Of a DNA stretch of 64,000 nt, positions 27,901-34,774 are shown piece after piece (the stretch's first letter is position 1; each line of letters begins with the position of its first letter). A program made the translations under genes and the position numbers. A model generated the notes under the pieces. It searched no databases and was not told the DNA's origin. It worked only from the letters and a program-made list of their open reading frames with translations. This DNA comes from Bacteroidia bacterium. GTDB lineage: Bacteria; Bacteroidota; Bacteroidia; NS11-12g; UBA955. The stretch is from NCBI GenBank assembly GCA_023653095.1, contig JAMNXP010000010.1, forward strand, positions 1 to 64,000. The letters run 5' to 3'.

Positions 27901-29063
27901 AAGAGAGAATTTGCGGTATTATCTGCGGCAATCTGAGAGCCAATGTTTAATGTGCTTCTGTAGGGCTTGGGTTCACCTAAGTCCATGAAAGCCATGATAT
28001 CGCGTGGGGTTTCTACGTTGGCATTTCTGTTGGTTACCCAAACTTCTACACGGTTCACAATCACTCCGCTTGAAACAATGGGAAGATTTTCCAAAGATTT
28101 ATTGTAATTCTCTTGGAAGAACTGAGACAAGAAGAAATGTCGGTTCTGATCGTAATTATCTGCGGTGATTTTGAACTCATTCATTTGAGCTCCACCTTTT
28201 AGGACGGTTTCAGTGCTTTGCCCACGATTTTGAGAAAAGACCGTTTTAATGGTGGTTTTTCCGAATTGCATGGTGTTTGAAAACCCGAAAAGATTGTTAG
28301 CGGGTTTAATCAACTGAGTGGGCAAGTTCATGTTCACATTGCCTACTTGAACATCTTTTAAAATACCATCAGGTTTTCCTTTCCAGCCTAAATTGGTTTG
28401 GTTATCAAATTCAAATTGTGCCTCGGTGTCATAATTGATACCCAATTTTACAAATTCACCCACATTTCCGTTGGCAGATATTTGCAATTGCTGATCAAAC
28501 ACGGGTACAAAATACTTTTGCTGTCTTTTGCTGTAATTTGGATTGCGGTACTCGTTGATTGTACCTCCAATTTTAACCATGGCAGATCCGGTCATTTGGA
28601 AGTCCACACCCCCGGCACCAAAGATTTTGGATACGGCAGGATTTCCTAATTCGGCTTTTATGTATTCGGTGATTCCACCTTTGTTAACCGACTGTGAATA
28701 GTCGGTATTTTGGGACTTGAGTCTGTTGTACTCGGCGTTTTTCTCTTTTTCTAACTTTTGATAGTATTCGGTCACTGATAAATTTTGACCGGTGGGGTAG
28801 GAAAGAGAACCTACTTGTTTGAAAGCTTCGTAACGGTTTTGTTTAGGATTGTATTTCCAAACCACAGACAAGGGGTCTTCTAGGTCTACATTAGAAGCCT
28901 TTTGATTGTTGGGATCGTTTTGACCACTTTTATGAACCTTGTACTTTACTGTAGAATCTGAATTGCTTTGAGCCAACGAACTGTTAAACCCAGCAATGGA
29001 CATCCATAAAATTCCCGATAGTACCGCTCTTTTCAACACGTTTAATGAGATGTAAGCCTGCAA
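21960..29063 (-). CDS. sprA: Type IX secretion outer membrane translocon SprA (Sov)
   Basis: At 2367 residues this is the largest gene in the window and has the size expected for SprA/Sov. After a signal peptide (ending SSLAQS near residue 32) it is rich in beta strands throughout, ending in the aromatic strand GIELRYTFN of an outer membrane barrel. The family forms a very large barrel through which folded cargo leaves the cell. Recognisable blocks include GITEYIKAELGNPAVSKIFGAGG-like N-terminal plug sequence, SGNISIEPIKDFRIRLDF and repeated NYNGLTKIP-type strands. One base separates it from ruvA upstream, and its stop overlaps the porZ start. Confidence 0.95.
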   Translation of the reverse strand: MQAYISLNVLKRAVLSGILWMSIAGFNSSLAQSNSDSTVKYKVHKSGQNDPNNQKASNVDLEDPLSVVWKYNPKQNRYEAFKQVGSLSYPTGQNLSVTEYYQKLEKEKNAEYNRLKSQNTDYSQSVNKGGITEYIKAELGNPAVSKIFGAGGVDFQMTGSAMVKIGGTINEYRNPNYSKRQQKYFVPVFDQQLQISANGNVGEFVKLGINYDTEAQFEFDNQTNLGWKGKPDGILKDVQVGNVNMNLPTQLIKPANNLFGFSNTMQFGKTTIKTVFSQNRGQSTETVLKGGAQMNEFKITADNYDQNRHFFLSQFFQENYNKSLENLPIVSSGVIVNRVEVWVTNRNANVETPRDIMAFMDLGEPKPYRSTLNIGSQIAADNTANSLFSSLQSNPAIRKTGTSIDAIYSSFPNFEQTLDFDLLNYARQLKDNEFSLNQQLGYISLNQPLNNDEILAVAFEYTYNGETFQVGEFSRDVAPGDQQLLYLKMLKGNTIRTRLPIWDLMMKNVYSLNTYSLSLEDFKLNVIYADDTSGADYNYLPIGTADVPALKNGNPLIRVFGLDKLNRQQEAKPDGIFDAIEGITIQTKMARVIFPVTEPFGDYLKDIFGSRNDLADYYCYQALYDSTKFLAAQDVKHNKFFLQGSYKSTNGAELFLGTTNLQRGSVRVTANGRPLQEGMDYEVDYAMGRVRIINQGLLQGGAEIRASADGQSMFNIQQKTLLGGRVEHKFNKNFMIGATALHMYERPLTSKTNFNEEPLLNTIFGADLAYSSKSRFLTKLVDKLPFLETKEISNITAYAEFAKIIPHNHKSQGDQRGVSNLEDFEAAELPNDFKVVNNWVVASVPQKQPDFFPETNLSDKRQWLNRSARLSFYTIDQLFYRDIDMPDNIRKRVDQILSDPFMRQIDQREVFPERNFPQGTATILPTLDLAFNPFERGMYNFNADANELLPNGRFADPQKSWAGIMRRVDQNDFEAANIDYIEIWLMDPLYHNKNLKGELLFHLGNISEDILPDRRKAFENGLPTSNNNNNETDTSNFGIVATSPQINFAFDNNPAARKFQDVGLDGLSDDQEREFFDTAYLKQLETNFGVNSPVYQNALKDPANDNFTHYLEEKYTNDDADIVQRYSKYQGLEGNSSTETFTGQYAPMPKSSTTQPDYEDINRDFTMNQSEDYFQYKIKISDNDLQIGKNYVADVINNLVTLRNGKQENIRWYQLKIPVREYEKAVGNISDFKSIRFMRMVVRDFNDSAVLRFGYINMVRADWRRYTNSLKTPGVVVPTDPNDGTKFVVSTVNLEENSKRSPVAYVTPPGIVRVQNMASLGTVLENEQSLSMLTCNLQPGDARGAFKTVQHDIRNYKRIQLFVHAEEVTPNTIQDGEVSAFIRFGTDLTSNYYEYEIPLSMTRGFVNGNAPTADKLVWPDANMIDLEFQNLFDLKIARQNAGWPMTAPYIKFLDKGKITVMGLPDLSNLRVMMVGVKNNSPEPKCFEVWTNELRVKDISNGGGWAALANLQAQLADFGQVNMAGSIRTIGFGDVDKKLNQRSLSNSYNYDLATNLEFGRFFPKEKGVSIPLYLGWSESFVQPKFNPLNPDIELQSYLSALTDQTMRNTIRKAAEDYNSLFSFNINNFRIAQPGNKKAKIYSISNFNGSYSYQSNYRRNQQIEEYFINTTQATLGYAYNNNTKFIMPFKKLRSKKLAIIRDFNFNFIPSAFNTQMQVNRLYSEMQMRNNNSFKQLNPRMYDKNFTLNRNYNFSLPIARSLNFSYAANVEARIQEPYGAIDSREKQDSIYQEFEGFGRLRRFYQTANLTYTLPFSKISFLKWISANANYKGSYDWNQAPPAFAGLGNRIQNSQDINLTAQFNFTQLYSQVPFLKDYRTPKKRKKKDAPKDGNPEEPTYSSALEKGKSDIIKPNPAIVILGDLITMVKNANINITRKEATELPGFNLRPDYFGYNFKHLQPGLDFVFGFQDPNLRYSLADRGYMASDKRQSNFYRTNLNQNISGNISIEPIKDFRIRLDFLRNETDGTQSIFKNDGFKWLDEGLTGTGTYSISAIFFNTHFIKDIEMNENYPNPVFDAFLDNRYTVATRLQRANPEFGGALEIDSTTKFPLGYSKTHQDVIIGGFYAAYAGLDVGRTDISGFPAIPLPNWNINYNGLTKIPALKEIFTNINIKHAYSGKYTIGNFTRNLKYDPLQQAQIGKDLIPKLQIADVTISENFSPLIGVNITTKNNWTVGFEYKRSRVLKLFASSYNLTEMKQNEFQLNAGYRTTGLTLPIRRKGRWTYLPNDFRFDLALSVNDNTTVIRKIDVNINKYTAGMTNIKITPSATYQVNQKINLALRYNRVIMNPKIATQFYTSLTDFGIELRYTFN

Positions 29064-29064
29064 T

Positions 29065-29667
29065 TTACAAAATTTTAAGTGAATTTTTTATCAATTCCTC
29101 AACGGTGGCAAGGGTTCCAAGGTCTTTGCTAATCTTTAAAAGGGCTTTTTCTGCAGCGGCCTTTTGATAACCCAAAACCGTCAGCGCCGTCATGGCTTCG
29201 GTGATGGCGTCAGAAGCCTGATTGAGACCCGGTAAGTTTTGGGTCATTTTCTTGCCTGCAAGCTTATCTCGCAATTCTAGAACTATGCGTTGGGCTGTTT
29301 TTTCACCAATCCCTTTAATGCTTTTCAGTAAACCAACATTGCCGTTTAAGATGGCCGAAATCAAAGTGTCAGGATCTAAACTAGACAACATGATGATGGC
29401 GGTATTGTTTCCAACCCCACTAATGGAAGTTAGTTGCCTAAACATTTGTCGTTCGTTTGGATCAGCAAAGCCGTAAAGTTGAATGCTTACCGGACTTTGA
29501 TTTTCAACTTTGAACACTTGTTCAATGAATAAACGTACTTGCTTTTGAGATTTTACAGCCTCAAATGTATTCAAGGAAATATGAGTGAAATAGCCAATTC
29601 CTTGACATTCAATGACTGCGTGTGTGGGTGTAAGCGATTCTAAATTACCTTCAATAAACTCGTACAT
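29065..29667 (-). CDS. ruvA: Holliday junction DNA helicase subunit RuvA
   Basis: The 200-residue protein binds four-way junctions as a tetramer and directs the RuvB motor. It has the N-terminal OB domain starting MYEFIEGNL, the two helix-hairpin-helix repeats around SISGVGNNTAIIML and SIKGIGEKTAQRIVLELRDKL, and the C-terminal RuvB-binding domain after residue 150. No ruvB or ruvC is nearby. It sits inside a secretion operon, between gldG (8 bases) and sprA (1 base). Confidence 0.96.
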   Translation of the reverse strand: MYEFIEGNLESLTPTHAVIECQGIGYFTHISLNTFEAVKSQKQVRLFIEQVFKVENQSPVSIQLYGFADPNERQMFRQLTSISGVGNNTAIIMLSSLDPDTLISAILNGNVGLLKSIKGIGEKTAQRIVLELRDKLAGKKMTQNLPGLNQASDAITEAMTALTVLGYQKAAAEKALLKISKDLGTLATVEELIKNSLKIL

Positions 29668-29675
29668 ATCTGAGA

Positions 29676-31421
29676 TTAAGTATAACGCTTAATGCGAATG
29701 AAATAGTCTACTATCCCATAAATAATCATGATGGCCAAAGGAACCAACATACTTAACCACTGCCAATACGTTCTTTCGGTTTTTGATTTTTCAGGATCCA
29801 GCAATCTGACGGTTCTTTCTTTGGCTCTAATTTCTATAAGTCCATTGTCATCAATGAGATAGTCAATGCAGTTGAGTAAGAACTTTTTATTAGCAAAAGT
29901 GAATTGAGAAATTCGGTCGTATCCTGTTGGGTAAATCATGCCCTGAGAACCTACTGGATTTCTGATGATATCGGCATCAGCAACCACAATCATTTTACTA
30001 TTTCCTGACTCAAGGAAAGGCTCATCGGTGTATTTTTTCATCAAGCGATACCTTGAACGGAACTCGCCTTGCATCAGTGCCGCTACAATTTGTTCGCCTT
30101 GATTCATGGTTTTGCGGTAGTTCTCGTCTTTCGACTGAATGTAGATTCGCTCCAAATCAACAGGCGCTGGAGTAGTGATGGATTTTGAATAGGGAGTGGA
30201 AGATAGCAAAGGTATGATGTCTAATTTTGGACGAACCTTTGGTTCCAATGTGGCTGGGAATTGCATCCACACAGTACCAATGTTTTTGGTGATGTTGTGA
30301 GGGAATTCGGGCTCTCCAAACAGCGGGAAATAGGGGAAATCAACCAATTCCATTCGCCCTCCATTTGGAATGGGAATGCGATTGCATTTTAAATCGGTCA
30401 GAAGATTGTTCTTCAGTCCAATTCCGTAATTGAATAGGGCTGCGGAGATGTTTTCCAAATTGTAAGGCATGGCCATCACCTCTTTATAATTGCGGAAGCT
30501 GTCAATTTCAATGTTAACTGGGTCAATCAGCCAAAGCACTTTTCCGCCTTTCATTAAAAACTGATCTATCAAATACAACTCTTGGTTGCTGTAATCTTTG
30601 ATGGGTTTTATGACAATGAGTAAATCATTTAAATTGAGTCTCTTGTGCAGTCCATTGACAAAGATTGATTCTGCGTTTTCTGGGTTTTGTTGGATTTGTT
30701 GTTCCCAAGGACGTGCAGCTTCAGGATCAGAGAAATTCAAGTTGAGCGCCGAAATGTTGTAGTATTTTGACAATTCAGAAGCGAAGGCTTGAACTCGTTG
30801 GTCTACCATTTCGCCGTTACCGTCAGCAACAACTACGTTTTTATTTTTTTCACTAGAAACTTGTCTTAGGCCGTTGGCTATTTCGTATTCAATGTTGTCA
30901 ATTGCAGCAGCGATGTTTTCATCTGGACTTTTTGCAATGTCATATTCGAAGAAATTAACCGCGGCACTGCGTCCTTTGTAAAGAACTTCAGCTCCGGGTA
31001 GCAAGTATTTGATGCGGGTTTCATCGGCGTTTTCGCGATCAACGTCTCTAACGGGCTCAATTCCTTTGTCTGCAAAGCTTTGAAGAAGATCACTCATTTC
31101 AGACTCTTTTGCATCTGCAAAGGGATCAACAATTTCAATTTCTATTTTCTGATTGCTGGCCTCTCTGAATTCGTAGGCTAAATCTCTAATCTCAAGTTTG
31201 AGTCTTTTGAATTTAGCAGACATTTCACCGTCTAAAAAGAGTCTGAAATAGAGGCTTTCATCCAACTTAGAGGCAAGTTTTTTACTGGTTTCACTGAGAG
31301 TGTAGCGTTTTTCAGCAGTAAGGTCAAATCGTTGGTAGTACATGTTGCCCAAGATATTGGCAACTAAAACCACTAGAAAAAGGGCTGCGAATTGGGTGAA
31401 TGAGTGCTTTTTACTGTTCAT
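29676..31421 (-). CDS. gldG: Gliding motility ABC transporter component GldG
   Basis: The 581-residue protein has an N-terminal membrane helix (about residues 10-28) after MNSKKHSF and another at the C-terminus before the final IRIKRYT. The large periplasmic part between them matches the GldG/ABC-type auxiliary domain, with YTLSETSKKLASKL, VVADGNGEMVDQRVQAFASEL and LWLIDPVNIEID. In Flavobacterium johnsoniae GldA, GldF and GldG are needed for gliding. The ATG at 31421 is chosen because it forms an ATGA overlap with the gldF stop; an ATG two codons earlier is also possible. Confidence 0.93.
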   Translation of the reverse strand: MNSKKHSFTQFAALFLVVLVANILGNMYYQRFDLTAEKRYTLSETSKKLASKLDESLYFRLFLDGEMSAKFKRLKLEIRDLAYEFREASNQKIEIEIVDPFADAKESEMSDLLQSFADKGIEPVRDVDRENADETRIKYLLPGAEVLYKGRSAAVNFFEYDIAKSPDENIAAAIDNIEYEIANGLRQVSSEKNKNVVVADGNGEMVDQRVQAFASELSKYYNISALNLNFSDPEAARPWEQQIQQNPENAESIFVNGLHKRLNLNDLLIVIKPIKDYSNQELYLIDQFLMKGGKVLWLIDPVNIEIDSFRNYKEVMAMPYNLENISAALFNYGIGLKNNLLTDLKCNRIPIPNGGRMELVDFPYFPLFGEPEFPHNITKNIGTVWMQFPATLEPKVRPKLDIIPLLSSTPYSKSITTPAPVDLERIYIQSKDENYRKTMNQGEQIVAALMQGEFRSRYRLMKKYTDEPFLESGNSKMIVVADADIIRNPVGSQGMIYPTGYDRISQFTFANKKFLLNCIDYLIDDNGLIEIRAKERTVRLLDPEKSKTERTYWQWLSMLVPLAIMIIYGIVDYFIRIKRYT

Positions 31422-32149
31422 GACCATTTTCTACTTTCAAACACCAACTTAGTTCCCCCGAGGAAAACAGAAATAAATCCCAAGAAAAATACCAAATCAC
31501 GGGTATCAACCACACCGCGACTCATGGAATTGTAATGAAATTCTAAACTGAACCAGTTCAAACTTCTTCCAATTTTATCTAAGATTTCTAGGTCGCCCAA
31601 CATCCCCAAAACGGCGAAAAAGAAGAACGACAAAAGCATGGATAATATGAGTGCTACAATTTGATTATCGGTAAGTGAGCTCGCAAAAAGTCCTATACTG
31701 GCATAGCAAGCCGCGAGAAGAAACAGTCCCAAGTAGCTGCCCAACATAGAACCCAAGTCAATATTTCCTACTGGGAGTGCTAAGTTATAGACGGCATAGG
31801 CATAAAACGATGTCAACAATAAGGTAAAGGCAACTAGGGTGAGGGCTGCGAAGTATTTTTCTAAGATGATTTGTAAATCAGTGATGGGTTTTGTGGTAAT
31901 GATTTCTAGCGTGCCCAATCGTTTTTCATCGGAAATGCTTTTCATGGTGATGGCAGAAACTAAAAAAATTAGGATGTAGGGTGAGATGTCAAACATGACT
32001 TGTAAGCTGGCTACACCTAAGTCGAAGATGCTGTTTCCGTCTACAAACCATAGAAATAGTCCGGTCAATATCAGAAAAACTCCCATGACGATGTAGGCAA
32101 TCAGCGAACCTAAAAAGCTTCGAACTTCCTTTTTATATATGCTCAACAT
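31418..32149 (-). CDS. gldF: Gliding motility ABC transporter permease GldF
   Basis: The 243-residue inner membrane protein has six hydrophobic segments, starting with a short cytosolic lead MLSIYKKEVRSFLGS. The loop ITMKSISDEKRLGTLEIITTKPITDLQIILEKY is typical of ABC-2 permeases and of GldF. It forms the membrane part of the GldAFG transporter, whose substrate is unknown. Its start overlaps the end of gldA by 17 bases and its stop overlaps gldG by 4, so the three are translationally coupled. Confidence 0.94.
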   Translation of the reverse strand: MLSIYKKEVRSFLGSLIAYIVMGVFLILTGLFLWFVDGNSIFDLGVASLQVMFDISPYILIFLVSAITMKSISDEKRLGTLEIITTKPITDLQIILEKYFAALTLVAFTLLLTSFYAYAVYNLALPVGNIDLGSMLGSYLGLFLLAACYASIGLFASSLTDNQIVALILSMLLSFFFFAVLGMLGDLEILDKIGRSLNWFSLEFHYNSMSRGVVDTRDLVFFLGFISVFLGGTKLVFESRKWS

Positions 32150-32858
32150 GGTTTTCAGAATTTGCGAGAGATCGGAACGTGTCTTCCAACGATTTTCCGT
32201 CTTTGGTTAATGTAGTAACAAGATCATCTGCAACTAGTTTTCCTTTGCTAATCATGATCACTCGGTCACACATAGCTTCTACCTCTTGCATGATGTGTGT
32301 GCTCAATAAAACTGTTTTGTCTTTGCCCAGGTCTTTAATCACTTGTCTTATCTCCACTACCTGTATGGGGTCTAGTCCACTGGTGGGTTCATCTAAAATG
32401 AGAACTTTGGGCTCGTGAATCAAGGCTTGAGCTAGCCCAACACGCTGACGATACCCTTTGGAAAGTTGCCCTACTTTTTTGTGTCTTTCAGGGGTGAGCT
32501 TGGTCATTTCAATGGCTTTTTCAACTGCCGGTTTTATTTTACTTACTCCAGACAAACCCGCAATAAATTCTAGATACTCTTTTACATACATTTCTAGGTA
32601 TAAAGGATTGTTTTCGGGAAGATATCCAACCAATTTTCGAACTTCAATGCTATCTTCTACAAGGTCAATTCCGCAAACGGTTCCCGTTCCAGAACTGGGT
32701 GGAATGTAGCCTGTAATCATTTTCATGGTGGTTGATTTGCCTGCTCCATTGGGGCCCAAGAAGCCCACAATTTGGCCTGTTGGGATGTCAAAACTAATGG
32801 CATCAACGGCCACTTGTTTTCCGTATATTTTGGTTAATTGATCAACCTTGATGCTCAC
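32133..32858 (-). CDS. gldA: Gliding motility ABC transporter ATPase GldA
   Basis: The 241-residue ATPase has Walker A GPNGAGKST at residues 35-43, the signature LSKGYRQRVGLA near 133, Walker B VLILDEPTSGLD near 152 and the switch histidine in LLSTHIMQEVEAMCDRV. GYLPENNPLYLEMYVKEYL between Walker A and the signature is characteristic of GldA. It energises the GldF/GldG complex. In F. johnsoniae gldA is not next to gldFG, while here all three are contiguous. Confidence 0.94.
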   Translation of the reverse strand: MSIKVDQLTKIYGKQVAVDAISFDIPTGQIVGFLGPNGAGKSTTMKMITGYIPPSSGTGTVCGIDLVEDSIEVRKLVGYLPENNPLYLEMYVKEYLEFIAGLSGVSKIKPAVEKAIEMTKLTPERHKKVGQLSKGYRQRVGLAQALIHEPKVLILDEPTSGLDPIQVVEIRQVIKDLGKDKTVLLSTHIMQEVEAMCDRVIMISKGKLVADDLVTTLTKDGKSLEDTFRSLANSENHVEHI

Positions 32859-32862
32859 TTTA

Positions 32863-33792
32863 TTATGATTCTGAGGTGTAAAATGCGGTTTTTGATGAAT
32901 CTAACGGCTTATCAAATAAATCAAACGGAGAAATGATCTCAATATTGTAAGCTCTCCTTCTTCTGCGTCTTTTTCTAGAGTATCTTCTTTTGCGTCCGCG
33001 TTTGATGTTGGTCTTACTGTAAGGAAGTTGAAACAATTTTTGATTTACTACCAATACGTTGCTAACCAAACTATCGTTTTTGAAGTCAATGAGTTTTGTG
33101 GGGTCAAAGGGTCTTCCAAACAAGCGCGTTTCAAAGTGCAAATGCGGACCAGTACTCCTGCCTGTTGAGCCGCCCAATCCAACTACTTGACCTGCATTTA
33201 TAAGGTCTCCAGGTTTTACATAACGCAAAGACAAATGCCCGTACAGCGTTTCTAGTCCGTTATAATGTCTGACAATAACCACATTTCCGTAGCCGGAATG
33301 AAAGTGAGAGGCTCTCACCACACCGTCAAAGGCAACTCTTACGGTATCGCCTTTATTTAATTGTAGGTCAATTCCTGCGTGTACACGTCCTCGGCGCCAG
33401 CCGAAAGAAGAATTGGTTTTACCCGGGTGAGGCAGGGCAAATCCACAATCTTCGAAAAGCATGGGGAAGACGAATTCGCCGTTCAACCTTCGGAGGTCGT
33501 AGCGATAAGGGTCAATAGACATGCTATCAAACCGGAAATAGAAATCATATTCTGGGTAATAGCCGGGTAAAAATATGCCACCTGCTATAGAATCAGGACT
33601 TTCGCTGTCGTCGAGAATGAAGTTGTTTGGGTCTTCTAGCTCAGACTCAGTGGTATCGATGACCTGCGGAGCTACAGGTTCATGCATGGCTTCTTCTTCC
33701 TCCTCTTGAGGAGCGTATGGACTTGCAGCCGAGACGAAAAAGGCATTCAAAGCCAATAAAAAGAGTACGATATGTTTAGTAAAGGACGTCAA
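32863..33792 (-). CDS. M23 peptidase with poly-arginine tail
   Basis: The 309-residue exported protein has a signal peptide (1-23) and a run of five Glu at residues 30-34. A lysostaphin-like M23 peptidase domain covers about 115-230, with His138 and Asp142 in HAGID, His186 in YGHL and HLH at 217-219, a complete zinc site. The enzyme should cut peptidoglycan cross-bridges in the periplasm. Residues 264-280 are almost all Arg and Lys, including six consecutive Arg, which is unusual and may bind lipopolysaccharide or another polyanion. It overlaps ribF by 4 bases and lies 4 bases before gldA, so it may open the wall for the secretion or gliding machine. Confidence 0.9.
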   Translation of the reverse strand: MTSFTKHIVLFLLALNAFFVSAASPYAPQEEEEEAMHEPVAPQVIDTTESELEDPNNFILDDSESPDSIAGGIFLPGYYPEYDFYFRFDSMSIDPYRYDLRRLNGEFVFPMLFEDCGFALPHPGKTNSSFGWRRGRVHAGIDLQLNKGDTVRVAFDGVVRASHFHSGYGNVVIVRHYNGLETLYGHLSLRYVKPGDLINAGQVVGLGGSTGRSTGPHLHFETRLFGRPFDPTKLIDFKNDSLVSNVLVVNQKLFQLPYSKTNIKRGRKRRYSRKRRRRRRAYNIEIISPFDLFDKPLDSSKTAFYTSES

Positions 33793-34733
33793 TTTAGTAC
33801 TTGCAATGTTTTTATTTTATCACTTGCGAGTTGAATTTTGAGGGCTTCAATACCATCGAATTTTTGTTCATTTCTTAAAAATTCACACAGTTGAAGTTCA
33901 ATTTTTCGCCCGTAAAGGTCGGAATTAAAATCTAAAATATGTGCTTCAATGCTCAAATTCGTGCCATCCACTGTGGGTCGTACGCCAATATTGATCATGG
34001 TTCGGAATTTTTGAGCTAGAAAATCACTGCCCTCAATTTCTACATATCCAGCATAGACACCTATGGGAGGGATGAGTTTGAGAGGTTCTGAGAGTTCAAG
34101 GTTTGCTGTTGGAAAGCCAATAGTACGACCTCTTTTGTTTCCGTGAATTACGGTTCCTGAAAGGGTATATGGTGAGCCCAACATTTTATTGGCGGTGGCT
34201 AAATCGCCCGACATTAAAGCTTGTCTTATTCTGGTAGAGCTGACTGCTATATCGTCTATCAACCGAGCATTGATCTCGTCAACCTTAAAGTTGTATTTTT
34301 GGGAAAATTGCAATAAATCTTCAAACGAACCTTTGCGATTTTTGCCAAATCGGTGATCATAACCAACCACCATGGCTTTCACTTTCAGCTGTTCAACCAA
34401 AATTTGTTTTACAAATTCTTCGGGATCTAATTGCGCCAATGCTTCGTTGAATTCCAAAACAAGAACCGTATCAATGCCTTTAGATAAAACTTTTTTTGCT
34501 TTTTCTTCGATGGAAGTAAGGAGTTGAACACTTGGGTCATTGGGGTGAACAATCAGCCTTGGGTGCGGATGAAAAGTAATGAGCATTGAAGGTACTCCGT
34601 GTTGCTTTGAAAGATCAACCACTCGATTGAGTACCCAATCATGTCCTCCGTGAACTCCGTCAAAGGTTCCTTGGGTTATTACAAACCCTTGATGCTCAGC
34701 TAGAGAGTCAAGTCCAAAAATGGGGCCATTCAT
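33789..34733 (-). CDS. ribF: Bifunctional riboflavin kinase/FAD synthetase
   Basis: The 314-residue cytosolic enzyme makes FMN and FAD from riboflavin. The N-terminal nucleotidyltransferase has GTFDGVHGGH at residues 22-31 and VVGYDHRFGKNRKG; the C-terminal kinase has GNKRGRTIGFPTANL and GVRPTV. It is the first gene of the long minus-strand run that leads into gldAFG, ruvA, sprA and porZ. Its start lies 41 bases from the divergent porQ start. Confidence 0.95.
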   Translation of the reverse strand: MNGPIFGLDSLAEHQGFVITQGTFDGVHGGHDWVLNRVVDLSKQHGVPSMLITFHPHPRLIVHPNDPSVQLLTSIEEKAKKVLSKGIDTVLVLEFNEALAQLDPEEFVKQILVEQLKVKAMVVGYDHRFGKNRKGSFEDLLQFSQKYNFKVDEINARLIDDIAVSSTRIRQALMSGDLATANKMLGSPYTLSGTVIHGNKRGRTIGFPTANLELSEPLKLIPPIGVYAGYVEIEGSDFLAQKFRTMINIGVRPTVDGTNLSIEAHILDFNSDLYGRKIELQLCEFLRNEQKFDGIEALKIQLASDKIKTLQVLN

Positions 34734-34741
34734 TCGAGGTG

Positions 34742-34772
34742 CAAAGTTCGGAATAAAGCCTATTTTTGCAAA
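34742..34772 (-). promoter_or_regulatory. Promoter of the ribF-M23-gldAFG-ruvA-sprA-porZ run
   Basis: On the minus strand TTTG (34772-34769) is followed after 19 bases by GAACTTTG (34749-34742), one mismatch from TAnnTTTG, ending 8 bases before the ribF ATG. The minus-33 element directly abuts the porQ minus-7 box on the other strand, so the two promoters should compete. Confidence 0.5.
34761..34768 (+). promoter_or_regulatory. Minus-7 box (TATTTTTG) for porQ
   Basis: TATTTTTG ends 6 bases before the porQ ATG at 34775, giving a near-leaderless message. No TTG is found at 18 to 21 bases upstream. Confidence 0.5.
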
Positions 34773-34774
34773 GC

